Source: Kordiimonas lipolytica (GTDB taxonomy: Bacteria > Pseudomonadota > Alphaproteobacteria > Sphingomonadales > Kordiimonadaceae). Taken from it: 64,000 bases of DNA. Of this stretch, positions 28,349 to 37,587 are shown piece after piece; within the stretch, counting starts at the first letter, position 1; every line of letters begins with the position of its first letter. The stretch covers positions 367,925 through 431,924 of the forward strand of contig NZ_LRUB01000002.1 of NCBI RefSeq assembly GCF_001550065.1. The letters are read 5' to 3'. The position numbers were made by a program, and so were the translations under genes. The notes below the pieces were generated by a model that worked only from the letters and a program-made list of their open reading frames with translations, had not been told where the DNA came from and made no database searches.

Positions 28349-28759
28349 ATGGTTGATGACAAAAGAACCGACGAGCAAGGGTACACAGATCCGGAAACGG
28401 GCAAGCCGATCATCTATGCCGACAATGTGCCTGAGTTGTTGCGGGGTGATTTGATGCTGTCACCAATGCGGCAGCGATATGCAAAACGGCTGGATGAAAT
28501 GACGCACTTGGAGCGAGCCAAACGCGGTAAGTTAGCTTGGAATTCTTGGGTGATAGCTACAGCAGACAAATGGCTTACTCGTCACGACAGAGCAAACCAG
28601 ATTGAGGTGGTTATCTCTGCTATAAATTGGATATGCTTCGAGGATGAACTTCCATCAAATGTAAAGTATATTTCACATACTAGCTTCGCTGGGTATTGCT
28701 TTCCATGCAATGTCTCTTTTCAGGGCATTACATTTAATGGCAAAGCTGCCCCCCCCTAG
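28349..28759 (+). CDS. N-terminal part of a frameshifted pentapeptide-repeat protein
   Basis: A 136-residue open frame from ATG 28349 (GGGGAG four bases upstream) to TAG 28757. The soluble N-terminal region is followed near residue 105 by the start of pentapeptide repeats (HTSFAGY, VSFQG, ITFNG). The frame ends directly after a C8 tract. Taking out one C joins it without a stop to the downstream frame, where the same repeats go on, giving one protein of 567 residues. So this is most likely half of a single gene, not an independent protein. AT content is visibly higher than in neighbours. Confidence 0.7.
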   Translation: MVDDKRTDEQGYTDPETGKPIIYADNVPELLRGDLMLSPMRQRYAKRLDEMTHLERAKRGKLAWNSWVIATADKWLTRHDRANQIEVVISAINWICFEDELPSNVKYISHTSFAGYCFPCNVSFQGITFNGKAAPP

Positions 28760-30053
28760 CATTCAGCTTGTCGAGGATGTTTCTTTTCCGATTTGCGTTT
28801 CATTTGTTGGGGCGTTTTTCTGCCAACAAGCTGATTTTCGTAATGCCTTATTTTCGGGGACTGTGGAGTTTGACAAGAGCAGATTTGTAGCGGACGCAAA
28901 TTTTAGTGGGGCTGAGTTTCTGGGAAAAGCGCATTTTAGGCAGGTGCTGTTTGAGTGGTTTGCAGATTTCTCGGGCCACGCCCTAGGTTCGATAGGGCCC
29001 AATGAAAAGGGGGCTGCACGTTTTGTAGCACACGCGGACTTTCAACAAACGGTATTTGTTGGCGGAGCAAGATTTGCGGGAAGGCAGTTTGTAAGGGGCG
29101 TCGAGTTTATTAGCGCCGTGTTCCTTTCTCATTCAGATTTCTCAGGTTTCATTGTACGCCGAGGAGCTTCGTTTCAAGATGTATATTTCGTGGGAAATGC
29201 AAGATTTGCATATGCCACAATTGTTGGGGCTGCAAACTTTGATAAGTCGGTGTTTCTTAATGGGGCTAGCTTTGTTGCAGCTAACGTAGGAGCAGGAACA
29301 TCTCTTGAAAATGTTGAATTTGGAAAAGTAGGCAGGGGACTGCCTAATGTCACTTTCGGGTGGTGGCCTGAACGATTGCGCATAATGTTCTTGGAATTAG
29401 TCGAAAAATCGAAGACAGAAAATTGTGTCCCAGATTTCCGAAGTGCGCAATTCGCCATTGCCCCCAACCTGGGACAAACTCATGTGGTGATACCGGATAC
29501 ACCTCCTCTCAGCCTACGCGCATGTGAAAGAATGTTTCTACCCTCTGAAGCATGGCGTGTCGCGGACTCTATGGCGGCGGCAAAGCTCCGGCGCATGCAA
29601 GAACTGGCAGCAGATGGACATCATCATTTAGTGGAAAAGCGCTTCTTTAGGGCGGAACTCCTGTGCCGCCGTGGGCATGAAGCTACGGTGCGGGAAACGC
29701 TGATGATCAACTTGTTTGAGCTGTTCAGCATGTGCGGCCTGAGTTTCCGGCGGCCTGTCATGTGGTGGCTAGGGTTGTTTGCTGTGTTCTTTGCCGTTTA
29801 TGGCGGGTTTGCGGGGTTGTTTGAGGCTGGCTGGTCAGTGGAAGACAGCTTTCATCTTATCAATTATACCTTCTCGAACGCGACACCTGTGCTGGGTGTG
29901 ATCAAGGCCAATGATAGCGCGGCTGTGCAGGCGCTGTTCACTGGCGGGCAGCCGCCCTGGGTGACGCTACTGGCGGGCGTGCATAACCTGATTTCCACAA
30001 TCTTCCTGTTCTTCGCGCTTCTGGCCATCCGCAACTATTTCAAGCTGGGCTAG
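28710..30053 (+). CDS. C-terminal part of the pentapeptide-repeat protein with two membrane helices
   Basis: The frame is open from 28710 but has no ribosome site, so it is probably read by fusion to the frame above. About 50-190 is a pentapeptide-repeat region (ADFRN, VEFDKSRF, ANFSGAEF, ANFDKSVF), predicted to form a quadrilateral beta-helix. A Cys/His/Arg-containing linker follows (FRAELLCRRGHEA). The C-terminus has two hydrophobic helices (about 350-375 and 425-445) with a NYTFSNATPVLGV loop between them, a two-TM pore-like layout without a GYG filter. The role is unknown. Confidence 0.7.
   Translation: MSLFRALHLMAKLPPPSIQLVEDVSFPICVSFVGAFFCQQADFRNALFSGTVEFDKSRFVADANFSGAEFLGKAHFRQVLFEWFADFSGHALGSIGPNEKGAARFVAHADFQQTVFVGGARFAGRQFVRGVEFISAVFLSHSDFSGFIVRRGASFQDVYFVGNARFAYATIVGAANFDKSVFLNGASFVAANVGAGTSLENVEFGKVGRGLPNVTFGWWPERLRIMFLELVEKSKTENCVPDFRSAQFAIAPNLGQTHVVIPDTPPLSLRACERMFLPSEAWRVADSMAAAKLRRMQELAADGHHHLVEKRFFRAELLCRRGHEATVRETLMINLFELFSMCGLSFRRPVMWWLGLFAVFFAVYGGFAGLFEAGWSVEDSFHLINYTFSNATPVLGVIKANDSAAVQALFTGGQPPWVTLLAGVHNLISTIFLFFALLAIRNYFKLG
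28749..28756 (+). repeat. C8 homopolymer at the frameshift point
   Basis: Eight consecutive C residues sit exactly where the two halves of the pentapeptide-repeat gene change frame. The loss of one C (or gain of two) restores a single open frame. Such tracts are known sites of slipped-strand change and also of sequencing error. Confidence 0.9.
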
Positions 30054-30119
30054 TGGCCTTTGCCCAGTGGACCCTGTTTGCAGCGCTGGCGGTACGCCAA
30101 ACGGGTTCAGGGTGACAGT

Positions 30120-30224
30120 TGAGAAATAGTGATCACTGTCATGCTGAACTTGGATCAGCATCCATTAGTTTCGTGGATCAAGATAGATTCCGTTCCCTCG
30201 CGGCTTTCGCCGCTCGCCCGGAAT
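30120..30224. repeat. Intergenic palindromic element, probable dispersed repeat
   Basis: A series of inverted repeats: TGACAGT...ACTGTCA, GCTGA...TCAGC, and an outer ATTCCG (30187-30192) with CGGAAT (30219-30224) enclosing GCGGC-TTTC-GCCGC. The design, including CCCGGAATGACGG, resembles intergenic repeats dispersed in many alphaproteobacterial genomes. Only one copy is in this window. Confidence 0.45.
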
Positions 30225-30303
30225 GACGGAGTGCTGGCATGCGGGAACGCGCAGCAGGCTGGCCTGCTGCGGCGTAAAAATTCTTCATATGGCCGGGTGG
30301 CTG

Positions 30304-30441
30304 TTAGCCGCGCTTTTTCTTGAAGCGGGCAAAGAAGCCTTCGCCTGGCGTATAGGACTGGGCAGCTTCCCATTCCTGCAGCTGGCGGGCATATTGTGCT
30401 TTGGTGATACCGTATGTGGGCACAGGCTTCTGCTGTTGCAT
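30304..30441 (-). CDS. Small basic hypothetical protein, 45 aa
   Basis: On the minus strand, ATG 30441 is preceded by GAAGGAAGAG at good spacing and opens 45 codons to TAA 30304. The peptide begins MQQQKPVPTYGITKAQ, has a short amphipathic helix (AQYARQLQEWEAAQS), and ends in a basic FFARFKKKRG. Codon use agrees with neighbouring genes. No family was recognised. Its membrane-binding or nucleic-acid-binding character can only be guessed. Confidence 0.55.
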   Translation of the reverse strand: MQQQKPVPTYGITKAQYARQLQEWEAAQSYTPGEGFFARFKKKRG

Positions 30442-30604
30442 TGTCTCTTCCTTCGCTTGTCGTATCGAGCCTTTATGTTGGCCCTTTTGTCGTGTTTTTT
30501 ATGGTGCCTCTTTGGGCGCCTCTTATTCACCTTATCTGGTGATGTTTTTCATAAATACAAGATACGGATTAATGCGGCATTAAAAAGGCGGCGAGCGGTG
30601 CAAT

Positions 30605-30633
30605 AAAAAAGGCGATCCGTTTGGATCGCCTTT
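30605..30633 (-). terminator. Intrinsic terminator of typA
   Basis: GGCGATCC pairs with GGATCGCC; on the minus strand it is followed by T6. It lies about 55 bases after the typA stop. Confidence 0.85.
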
Positions 30634-30686
30634 AGAATTCTCTTTTCCCCTGTACAGGCATGAAGCCTCAGGGAATGACAGCGGCC

Positions 30687-32519
30687 TTATTCAGCAGCCT
30701 TCGCGGCTTTCTTGCGCTCATGCGGCAGCAGGAAGCGCTTGCGCAGACGAATGCTCTCTGGCGTTACTTCAACAAGCTCGTCGTCGTTGATGTAGGCCAG
30801 TGCTTCTTCCAGCGGCAGCTTGCGCGGTGTGGTCAGCTTCACGGCTTCGTCCTTGCCAGCGGCGCGGATGTTCGTCAGCTGCTTGGCTTTTTGGACATTC
30901 ACGTCAAGGTCATTGTCGCGGCTGTGCTCGCCAATGATCATGCCTTCATAGCACTCATCGCCACCTTCGATCATGATCACGCCGCGTTCCTGCAGGTTAA
31001 AGAGCGCATAAGTCACGGCCTTGCCGCTTGCGTTCGCAACCAGAACGCCACGCTGACGGCCCTGGATCGGGCCTTTGTAGGCGTCGTAGCGGTCGTAGGA
31101 GCGGTTCATGATGCCGGTACCGCGCGTGTCGGTGAGGAACTCGCCGTGATAACCGATAAGGCCACGGGCAGGGGCGTCAAAGGTCAGGCGGACCTTGCCG
31201 CCGCCTGATGGCACCATGCCGGTCAGTTCCGCTTTGCGGAGCGACATCTTCTCAACCACCGTGCCCTGATAGGCTTCGTCCACATCCACCTGAACCGTCT
31301 CGTATGGCTCCAGCTTCTTGCAGTTTTCGTCCATCTTCATCAGGACGCGTGGGCGGCTGATCGCCAGCTCAAATCCTTCGCGGCGCATGGTCTCGATCAG
31401 AACGCCAAGCTGCAGCTCGCCGCGGCCTGCCACCTCAAAAGCGTCCTTGCTTTCGGTTTCGGTGATCTTGATGGCCACGTTGCCTTCAGCTTCCTTCATC
31501 AGGCGGTCGCGGATTACGCGACTGGTCACCAGCTTGCCTTCGCGGCCCGCCAGCGGGCTGTCGTTTACGGCGAAGGTCATGGCAAGGGTTGGTGGGTCAA
31601 CCGGGATGGAGTGAAGCGCTTCCTTGACTTCAGGAACGGCAATTGTGTCGGCTACCGTGGCGGTCTGCAGGCCGGCGATGGCAACAATGTCGCCCGCTTC
31701 GGCTTCTTCAACCGGCGTCCGCTCAAGCCCGCGGAAGGACAGTAGCTTCGAGATGCGGCCAACTTCGATCACTTTGCTGTCACGGCTGAGCGCGTGGATT
31801 GCGTCACCCACTTTCGCACGGCCCGTTTCAATCCGGCCCGTCAGGATACGGCCAAGGAAGTTGTCACGGTCCAGCATGGAAACCAGCATGGAGAACGGCT
31901 TGTCGGCGTTACCATCGGTCACCACTTTCGGCGCCGGAACATGTTCCAATACTTTCTCAAAAAGCGGGTGCAGGTTTTCGCGCGGGCCGTCCAGTGTGTC
32001 ATCGCACCAGCCGTCGCGGCCGGAAGCATAGAGGATCGGGAAGTCCAGCTGGTATTCGTTGGCATCCAGGTTCACGAACAGGTCGAATACTGCGTCGGTT
32101 GCAGCGTCTGGGTCTCCGTCCGGCTTGTCTACCTTGTTTACAACCACGATTGGCTTCAGGCCAAGTGCCAGTGCCTTCATGGTTACGAACTTGGTTTGCG
32201 GCATCGGGCCTTCGGCTGCGTCCACCAGCAGAACAACGCCGTCAACCATCGACAGGATGCGCTCAACTTCGCCGCCGAAGTCGGCGTGACCTGGGGTGTC
32301 CACAATGTTGATGCGGGTGTCGCCCCACATCACGCTGGTGCATTTCGCCAGGATGGTGATGCCACGCTCGCGCTCCAGGTCGCCCGAATCCATCGCGCGT
32401 TCTTCAACGCGCTGGTTTTCGCGCACGGTGCCCGACTGTTTGAACAGGTTGTCCACCAGCGTGGTCTTGCCGTGGTCAACGTGGGCGATGATCGCGATGT
32501 TGCGAATATTCTTACTCAT
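30687..32519 (-). CDS. typA: Ribosome-associated GTPase TypA/BipA
   Basis: A 610-residue translational GTPase. G1 is AHVDHGKTT (12-20), G3 [11 protein letters not shown] and G4 NKVDKPD, followed by beta-barrel, EF-G-like domains III and V, and the BipA-specific C-terminal domain ending in a Lys-rich tail. It binds the 70S ribosome and assists 50S assembly and growth under cold or other stress. The start has an AGGAAG site. It is a single gene with its own terminator. Confidence 0.96.
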   Translation of the reverse strand: MSKNIRNIAIIAHVDHGKTTLVDNLFKQSGTVRENQRVEERAMDSGDLERERGITILAKCTSVMWGDTRINIVDTPGHADFGGEVERILSMVDGVVLLVDAAEGPMPQTKFVTMKALALGLKPIVVVNKVDKPDGDPDAATDAVFDLFVNLDANEYQLDFPILYASGRDGWCDDTLDGPRENLHPLFEKVLEHVPAPKVVTDGNADKPFSMLVSMLDRDNFLGRILTGRIETGRAKVGDAIHALSRDSKVIEVGRISKLLSFRGLERTPVEEAEAGDIVAIAGLQTATVADTIAVPEVKEALHSIPVDPPTLAMTFAVNDSPLAGREGKLVTSRVIRDRLMKEAEGNVAIKITETESKDAFEVAGRGELQLGVLIETMRREGFELAISRPRVLMKMDENCKKLEPYETVQVDVDEAYQGTVVEKMSLRKAELTGMVPSGGGKVRLTFDAPARGLIGYHGEFLTDTRGTGIMNRSYDRYDAYKGPIQGRQRGVLVANASGKAVTYALFNLQERGVIMIEGGDECYEGMIIGEHSRDNDLDVNVQKAKQLTNIRAAGKDEAVKLTTPRKLPLEEALAYINDDELVEVTPESIRLRKRFLLPHERKKAAKAAE

Positions 32520-32651
32520 GTCTGCTTCCTGGGGGCTGTCGTTGCCCCAACTTAAAAAAGGCTTCCGCTGTTATCGGAAGCCCCCAAATAAAAGATTTGC
32601 GCGGCTTATACGCGGGAATGACCGTTGCGGCAAGTGGAAAGGGCAGTGGTG

Positions 32652-33386
32652 CTAGGGTTTCGCTGTCTTCAAACAGTCATAAAGCTTGCTGCCCTCGGCA
32701 AAGGCTGCTGATCGTTTCTTGGACAGTGCCAGATACTGGCCGCTGGCACCAAGGGGCGGTTCCAGAATTCGGATGCGTTGCGGGATTTTCGATTCCGTCA
32801 TGTGGTAGATGATCATGGCCGAGCTGTCGGCAATGAAATCTATGCGCCCGGACAAGAGGTCGTCTATCAGCGATATGCTGTCGCTGCGTTCCACAAGGGT
32901 TGCGTTGCCGTCCCTGACAAAAGCATCGAAATTGTCTTCAAGGAGGGCTTTGGTTCGCACGCCCACTTTTTTGCCCCTCAGGACTTCCAGGCTGCTGAAA
33001 TGGTCTATGGGGCTGTCTTTGCGAACAATCAGGCTTGGGATCAGGTCAACAAGGGGGCTGACTGGAAAATCGAAATACGCCAGTCGGCTTTCTGCGAAAT
33101 TGGTGGGAATCACCGCATCTACAATGCCGACCTGGGCCATCATGTAGGCGCGGTTCCATGACGGCGAGATGATAAATTCAACGCTAGCACCACACTTGGC
33201 GGTAAGGCTTCTGACGGCATTCACAGCTGTACCGGTTAAGGTGCCCTCTTCGGTTTCACGCACAATAAGGGGCGGTGCCACAATCGCAGAAACGCGAAGT
33301 GTAGGTGTTTCAGTGGTCGGGCCGGCGTCGAGCACTGTTCCGGAAAAGATGAATGCGCCAGCCATAAGAAGCGTCGCAATATGCAA
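32652..33386 (-). CDS. Periplasmic solute-binding protein, family 3-like
   Basis: A 244-residue SBP_bac_3-type protein: a short signal peptide, then [27 protein letters not shown], and the hinge [18 protein letters not shown]. It would bind an amino acid or similar polar ligand in the periplasm. No ABC transporter or signalling gene is adjacent, so the partner is unknown. I chose TTG 33386 because AAGGAGGGC lies just before it and because this start gives a clean signal peptide; the longer ATG frame (33473) adds 29 basic residues. Confidence 0.7.
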   Translation of the reverse strand: MHIATLLMAGAFIFSGTVLDAGPTTETPTLRVSAIVAPPLIVRETEEGTLTGTAVNAVRSLTAKCGASVEFIISPSWNRAYMMAQVGIVDAVIPTNFAESRLAYFDFPVSPLVDLIPSLIVRKDSPIDHFSSLEVLRGKKVGVRTKALLEDNFDAFVRDGNATLVERSDSISLIDDLLSGRIDFIADSSAMIIYHMTESKIPQRIRILEPPLGASGQYLALSKKRSAAFAEGSKLYDCLKTAKP

Positions 33387-33594
33387 TCGGGCCCTCCTTG
33401 ATGAGAGGAGTGCTGCTACTCTCGTGTGAACAGTATACCGCAATCCACTATAGGAAAGGTTAATGATTGTCATTGATTGGTGCGCGCGGCGCCCTGTCGC
33501 TCCACCGCCACCGCTTACCGATTAAAGCCTGATTTTGTCGGAGCGAGGTGCGAAGGCTAGGCAGAACAAGATCAAGGTATCGGGAACAGTAAAC

Positions 33595-33747
33595 ATGGGC
33601 CGTAACGTAGATGAAACGATAGATATCTCCTACAAACTGCTTGGAGTTCTTTGGGTTATTGCTTTGATTTGTCTTTGCGTGAGTTTTGCGGTGGATGAGC
33701 ATGCGGCAGACTGTCAGTTGGCGACCTACCACATTGATAAATGTTGA
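33595..33747 (+). CDS. Small single-membrane-segment protein, 50 aa
   Basis: From ATG 33595 (GGGAA nearby) the frame gives an acidic N-terminus, one clear hydrophobic helix (YKLLGVLWVIALICLCVSF) and a short tail with two cysteines. No family was recognised. The hydrophobic pattern is protein-like but the coding evidence is weak. Confidence 0.3.
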   Translation: MGRNVDETIDISYKLLGVLWVIALICLCVSFAVDEHAADCQLATYHIDKC

Positions 33748-34160
33748 TCTTTTGGTCAAATCCACCAAAAAGTGTATTTTGCGTCAAGGTGATCATCCGG
33801 CAGTATTTCTCGGACCAAGCCGATGCGGGTTGAAAGCCTATCCTTGGGGAGGAGCCGTTTTTTGGATGGGGGCATCTTGCAGACAATTGGCATATCCTGC
33901 GGTTTTTAAACGAAAAAAATAGCTATTGCGCCGCTGGTTTGGTGGGGCAGGGCCAAGGCGCAAAGATTGACCTTGCGCCGTATTCAAATTGGCAAAGAAA
34001 TTGAAAAGCTGTGAGTCGTTGCTGGATTTCTACGTGTCTGAACAAGTGGGCCAACTATTGGGCCAAGTTTTGTGAAAAAAAATTTCAAAAAGAGCACTAG
34101 TTAAAATCCATACATTTCATAAACTTATCTAAAATTAACAGATTTTCAAGGATTCGTGAC
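33748..34160. other. Long AT-rich non-coding stretch
   Basis: No plausible gene was found. There is a 7-bp hairpin GGCGCAA/TTGCGCC at 33957-33979 without a T run, and a twice-repeated GGGCCAA at about 34050. It leads into the structured RNA candidate at 34161. Confidence 0.4.
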
Positions 34161-34285
34161 CTACCCTGTACTTGGAATTTGAGTACGAAGCATTTATCTT
34201 AATGCTTAGCGGGTAGCCCCCGCGAATGCCCTCCGTGGGCGTTTCCTCCCTGAGCCTGGGCCACGCGAAAGCGTGGCCTCTTTTT
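34161..34285 (+). ncRNA. Candidate small RNA with five successive hairpins
   Basis: Hairpins are packed one to two bases apart: GTACT/AGTAC (34168-34186), AGCATT/AATGCT (34189-34206), GCGGG/CCCGC (34209-34223) and AATGCCC/GGGCGTT (34225-34243, one G-U). A single-stranded TCCTCCCTGAGCCT follows, then the terminator. Such regular packing is not expected by chance. The exposed TCCTCCCT is complementary to Shine-Dalgarno sequences, as in CcsR/cuckoo and alpha-r14 type small RNAs of alphaproteobacteria, though I cannot assign it to that family. The 5' end is approximate. Confidence 0.6.
34259..34285 (+). terminator. Intrinsic terminator with GAAA tetraloop
   Basis: GGCCACGC-GAAA-GCGTGGCC, an 8-bp GC-rich stem with a stable tetraloop, followed by TCTTTTT. 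It ends the structured RNA candidate. Confidence 0.88.
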
Positions 34286-34576
34286 ATCCGGCAAATATTT
34301 TTCGGCACCTGTGGCATTTTTGCTAGGGGGTTCCTCTGCCAACCTCGGCAAGCGTTTCCTGCTGATTTGCGACACTTGGGTTTAGCGATGCGAGCGGGGC
34401 GGTCAGCCTGACACATGTGCATTATATTGGCGATGAATGGCGGAGCGAGCGCTCTAGGGCCATTTTCGGTGCATTTCGCATTTTTCACTTATGGGTAGAG
34501 TATTGCGAACGCTAGAAAATACGACTCGCTTGTGGCGAGAAGGTCTGCATTTCCCTGCGGTCGTATGCATGAGCCA

Positions 34577-34602
34577 AAAGAAAAGGGGCGCCGAAGCGCC
34601 CC
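34577..34602 (-). terminator. Intrinsic terminator of the TonB-dependent receptor gene
   Basis: On the minus strand a GGGGCGC/GCGCCCC hairpin with a TTCG loop is followed by TTTTCTTTT, about 25 bases after the receptor stop. Confidence 0.85.
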
Positions 34603-34626
34603 TGATAAACCGTTTTGGGTCAATCC

Positions 34627-37254
34627 TTAGAAGGTGTAACGAGCCCGTACATAGTACATGCCACCGTTGAAGCCCATTGGGGCCGTTACCGGATACGCGG
34701 CACCAGCCACGCCAGCCCATGGGTTGGCGTCTGGGTAGTTGTCGAACAGGTTGTTCGCGCCAACGACAACTTCCAGGTTCTCCATCACATTGTAGCCAAT
34801 CTCGGCATCAAGGGTGATTTCGGACCCTGCGAACACTGGCAGGCCGAAGGAGTCAAGGTGACGCTCGGTGTATTTGCCAAAGTAGTTCACCCGCGCCAGC
34901 ATGCGCCAATTGTCTTCATTATGCGTGAAGGTGGCGTTGAACCGGGTTTTAGGCAGGTTGTTTTCCAGCTGGTCCTGACGAAGCTCATCAATGCCACCGC
35001 CGAGGACTTCTGTCTTGGTGTAGTTACCAGCAACTGCGATGTTGCTTGAACCGCTATCGAACAGATCCAGAGGGATCGTTGCTACAACGTCAATGCCCTG
35101 CGTGCGGGTGTCAAAGTCGTTGATGTAGTAGCGGAAAGCAGCAAGGTCAGCTGCGAAGCTCACGCCGCTATCCAGCAGTGCCTGACGTTCGGCTGCAGTC
35201 AGGATTTGCGTAGCAGACTGCGAAATACGGTCGGACACTTTAATGTTGAAATAGTCAACAGTGATGCTTGCTGCACCAACATCCCAAGCCATGCCAAGGG
35301 TGAAGGCATCGGATTTTTCAGGGCCAAGAGGCTGAGCGCCTTTGGAGACCGAAACAGGGTTGGTTGGTGGAATGGTACCACGCTGTGCAAGTTGCAGGCG
35401 GCCATCAACTTCCTCGAACACTGTCGAGATGTTCACAACCTGTTGCTGACCAACAGTTGGTGCCCGGAAACCGGAGCTGATGGAACCGCGGATGCGGAAG
35501 CTGTCGGTTACTTTGTAAAGACCGCTGATCTTGAAATTGGTCGTGGAACCAAAGTCAGAGAAGTCTTCCCAACGGAGAGCCGCGCCGAGGATCAGGTTCT
35601 CGGTTACGTCCGCTTCCATATCAACGTAGAACGCGATGTTGGAGCGGTCCCAAGTGCCTGCAACCTGTGGGCTGAAGCCAGAGAAACCGTTGGCGCCAAT
35701 ACCGAAGCCTTGAGTGCCTTCGATGATGTCTCCAACGTCATTCTCGAGCGCGAATGGCTCAGCCAGCACGCCTGTCTCCCAGGATTCGACCTGGCCAATA
35801 CGAGCTTCAAACTGCTCCTCGCGCCATTCGAAACCGGCGGCTACGTTCAGGTCAGAATAGAAGCCAACGTCGATTGGGTAGGAAAGATCGGCGTTGAAGT
35901 TCTTTTCAAGCTGAATGTAGGAACCAAGCTCGAAGTTGTTGGGTGTTGCAGAGCCAAGGCTTGGGTTCACCGTGTTGTTGATGAAGAAGTCAGCCTGGTT
36001 GCGGCCCACATGCATGGAAATGTCGTAAGCAAGACCGCTTTCCATTTCACCGCGGTAGCCGAGAGCGATCGCTGCGTCGTTCAGTTTACCGCCGAACTGT
36101 GGCGTAAAGCCGCCTGGGAACATTTCGTTAAACACGAAACAGTTTGGATCAGCGAATACTTGAGCGAGCAGCGCGTCCTCGTTATCTGCGCCAACGATGA
36201 TCGGATCAACCACAGTACCAGTGGTTGCTTCGCCTTCGTTGAAGTTGATGCCGCCCGGGCAGGTGATGCCGTCATCTGGCGTCATGTCACCTACAAGGCG
36301 CTGGGTGCCAGATACGTTCACACCGGAACGGGTGTCCGGGTTACGGAAGAAGAAGCCGCCTTCAACTTCACGCTCGGCGTAGTTACCGAACATATAGGCT
36401 TCACCGGAACCAGTGTTCAGGCCGGCATTCAGGAAGACTTTCCAGTCGTCACGAACTTCAGGTTGACCCCAGATCTGGGCATATGGCTGGCGAACATTGG
36501 TGTTGCCGTCAGCAATCAGGCCCAGGGCATCGTCACGCTGGACGCTGCGGCTGGTTGGGTCTTGCTCGCGCCACTCGGCGGAGAAGTTTGCAAAGCCGTC
36601 AGGGCCCAAAGGCAGGCCGATGTTGGCCGCGAACATACGCTGGTCGCCGTCGCCTTCAAAAGTCTGGCCCCATTTGGCTTCAACAGTGCCGCCTTCGGCA
36701 TCGTCGCGCAGTACGAAGTTCATCACGCCCGCGATGGCGTCAGAACCATACTGTGCGGCCGCGCCGTCACGCAGCACGTCAACTTGCTTGAGTGCGATCG
36801 CAGGAATAACTGAGATATCAGGGCCCTGCGCGCCATCGGAAATACCGCCACCAAGGAAGGCGATTACAGCTGCGCGGTGACGACGCTTACCGTTCAGGAG
36901 GACCAGCGTCTGGTCTGGTGCGAGGCCGCGAAGGTTCGCTGGGCGAACAAGTGTCGCGGCATCCGAAATTGGCTGCGCATTTACGTTATAGGACGGCACA
37001 ACAGTTCGCAGCAGGTTCGACATGTCGCCGTCGCCCTGGTTTGCAAACTGATCACCGCTGATGACGTCAACAGGTGCTGGCGTATCTGCCGCAGAACGTG
37101 CTGCCCGACGTGAACCGGTTACAACAACTTCTTCAATTGCCAGTCCGCCGTCGTCGGCAGAAGCATTGTCTTGCGCGCTTGCCGCAACAGTTGGCAATAC
37201 TGCCGCCATCGCTACGCAAGACGTACCTAATAGGAATTTTTTCATGGTGTCCAC
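34627..37254 (-). CDS. TonB-dependent outer-membrane receptor
   Basis: An 875-residue protein. After a signal peptide (about 1-28, ends ASAQ) comes a TonB box EEVVVTGSR, then the plug domain with LRGLAPDQTLVLLNGKRRH and LRDGAAAQYGSDAIAGVMNFVL, and a 22-strand barrel ending in an aromatic residue (YVRARYTF). The ligand cannot be read; iron chelates, cobalamin and sugars are all possible. GTG 37254 has a well-spaced GGAGG; the ATG nine bases later does not. The tonB gene fragment at the end of the window may supply the energy. Confidence 0.93.
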   Translation of the reverse strand: MDTMKKFLLGTSCVAMAAVLPTVAASAQDNASADDGGLAIEEVVVTGSRRAARSAADTPAPVDVISGDQFANQGDGDMSNLLRTVVPSYNVNAQPISDAATLVRPANLRGLAPDQTLVLLNGKRRHRAAVIAFLGGGISDGAQGPDISVIPAIALKQVDVLRDGAAAQYGSDAIAGVMNFVLRDDAEGGTVEAKWGQTFEGDGDQRMFAANIGLPLGPDGFANFSAEWREQDPTSRSVQRDDALGLIADGNTNVRQPYAQIWGQPEVRDDWKVFLNAGLNTGSGEAYMFGNYAEREVEGGFFFRNPDTRSGVNVSGTQRLVGDMTPDDGITCPGGINFNEGEATTGTVVDPIIVGADNEDALLAQVFADPNCFVFNEMFPGGFTPQFGGKLNDAAIALGYRGEMESGLAYDISMHVGRNQADFFINNTVNPSLGSATPNNFELGSYIQLEKNFNADLSYPIDVGFYSDLNVAAGFEWREEQFEARIGQVESWETGVLAEPFALENDVGDIIEGTQGFGIGANGFSGFSPQVAGTWDRSNIAFYVDMEADVTENLILGAALRWEDFSDFGSTTNFKISGLYKVTDSFRIRGSISSGFRAPTVGQQQVVNISTVFEEVDGRLQLAQRGTIPPTNPVSVSKGAQPLGPEKSDAFTLGMAWDVGAASITVDYFNIKVSDRISQSATQILTAAERQALLDSGVSFAADLAAFRYYINDFDTRTQGIDVVATIPLDLFDSGSSNIAVAGNYTKTEVLGGGIDELRQDQLENNLPKTRFNATFTHNEDNWRMLARVNYFGKYTERHLDSFGLPVFAGSEITLDAEIGYNVMENLEVVVGANNLFDNYPDANPWAGVAGAAYPVTAPMGFNGGMYYVRARYTF

Positions 37255-37587
37255 AGAACCCCTCCGTGTTTTTTAAGGTGTGGTTTCAGTTCTTCGCTGC
37301 CAACCTCCCAGAAGCACAGCGAATGCACTCGATACCTACAAAGACGGATAGTAAGCCTGCTTTAGGAATAAAAAGATCAGAAAAAGGGTGCTTTTCTTCG
37401 TTGTGGCCAAGAAAAGTTAAAAAGTGTTGTTTTTGAAACACTTGTGTACTGTTTGGTCTAGAAAAGGAAATTTTGTTACCAATATTCGCCTTGCGCGCAA
37501 TTTTTGGGAACACATATCTGCCCTGTGTCAGCTTGGTTACAATGGCTTTCGTGACTTGTGGACGGGTGATTAATTGGGGGTGGTTGG
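37255..37587. other. Non-coding region upstream of the TonB receptor
   Basis: 333 bases, AT-rich around 37360-37500, presumably the receptor promoter on the minus strand. I see no gene, clear regulator box or terminator. Confidence 0.4.

Noticed and set aside
28710..28760. Independent start for the C-terminal pentapeptide ORF
   Set aside because: ATG 28710 and ATG 28738 lack a ribosome site and lie within the repeat region, so a frameshifted single gene is more likely.
35206..36813. Long plus-strand ORF (535 codons) inside the TonB receptor gene
   Set aside because: It is antisense to a clear receptor gene, has no ribosome site or domain, and reflects codon bias of the opposite strand.
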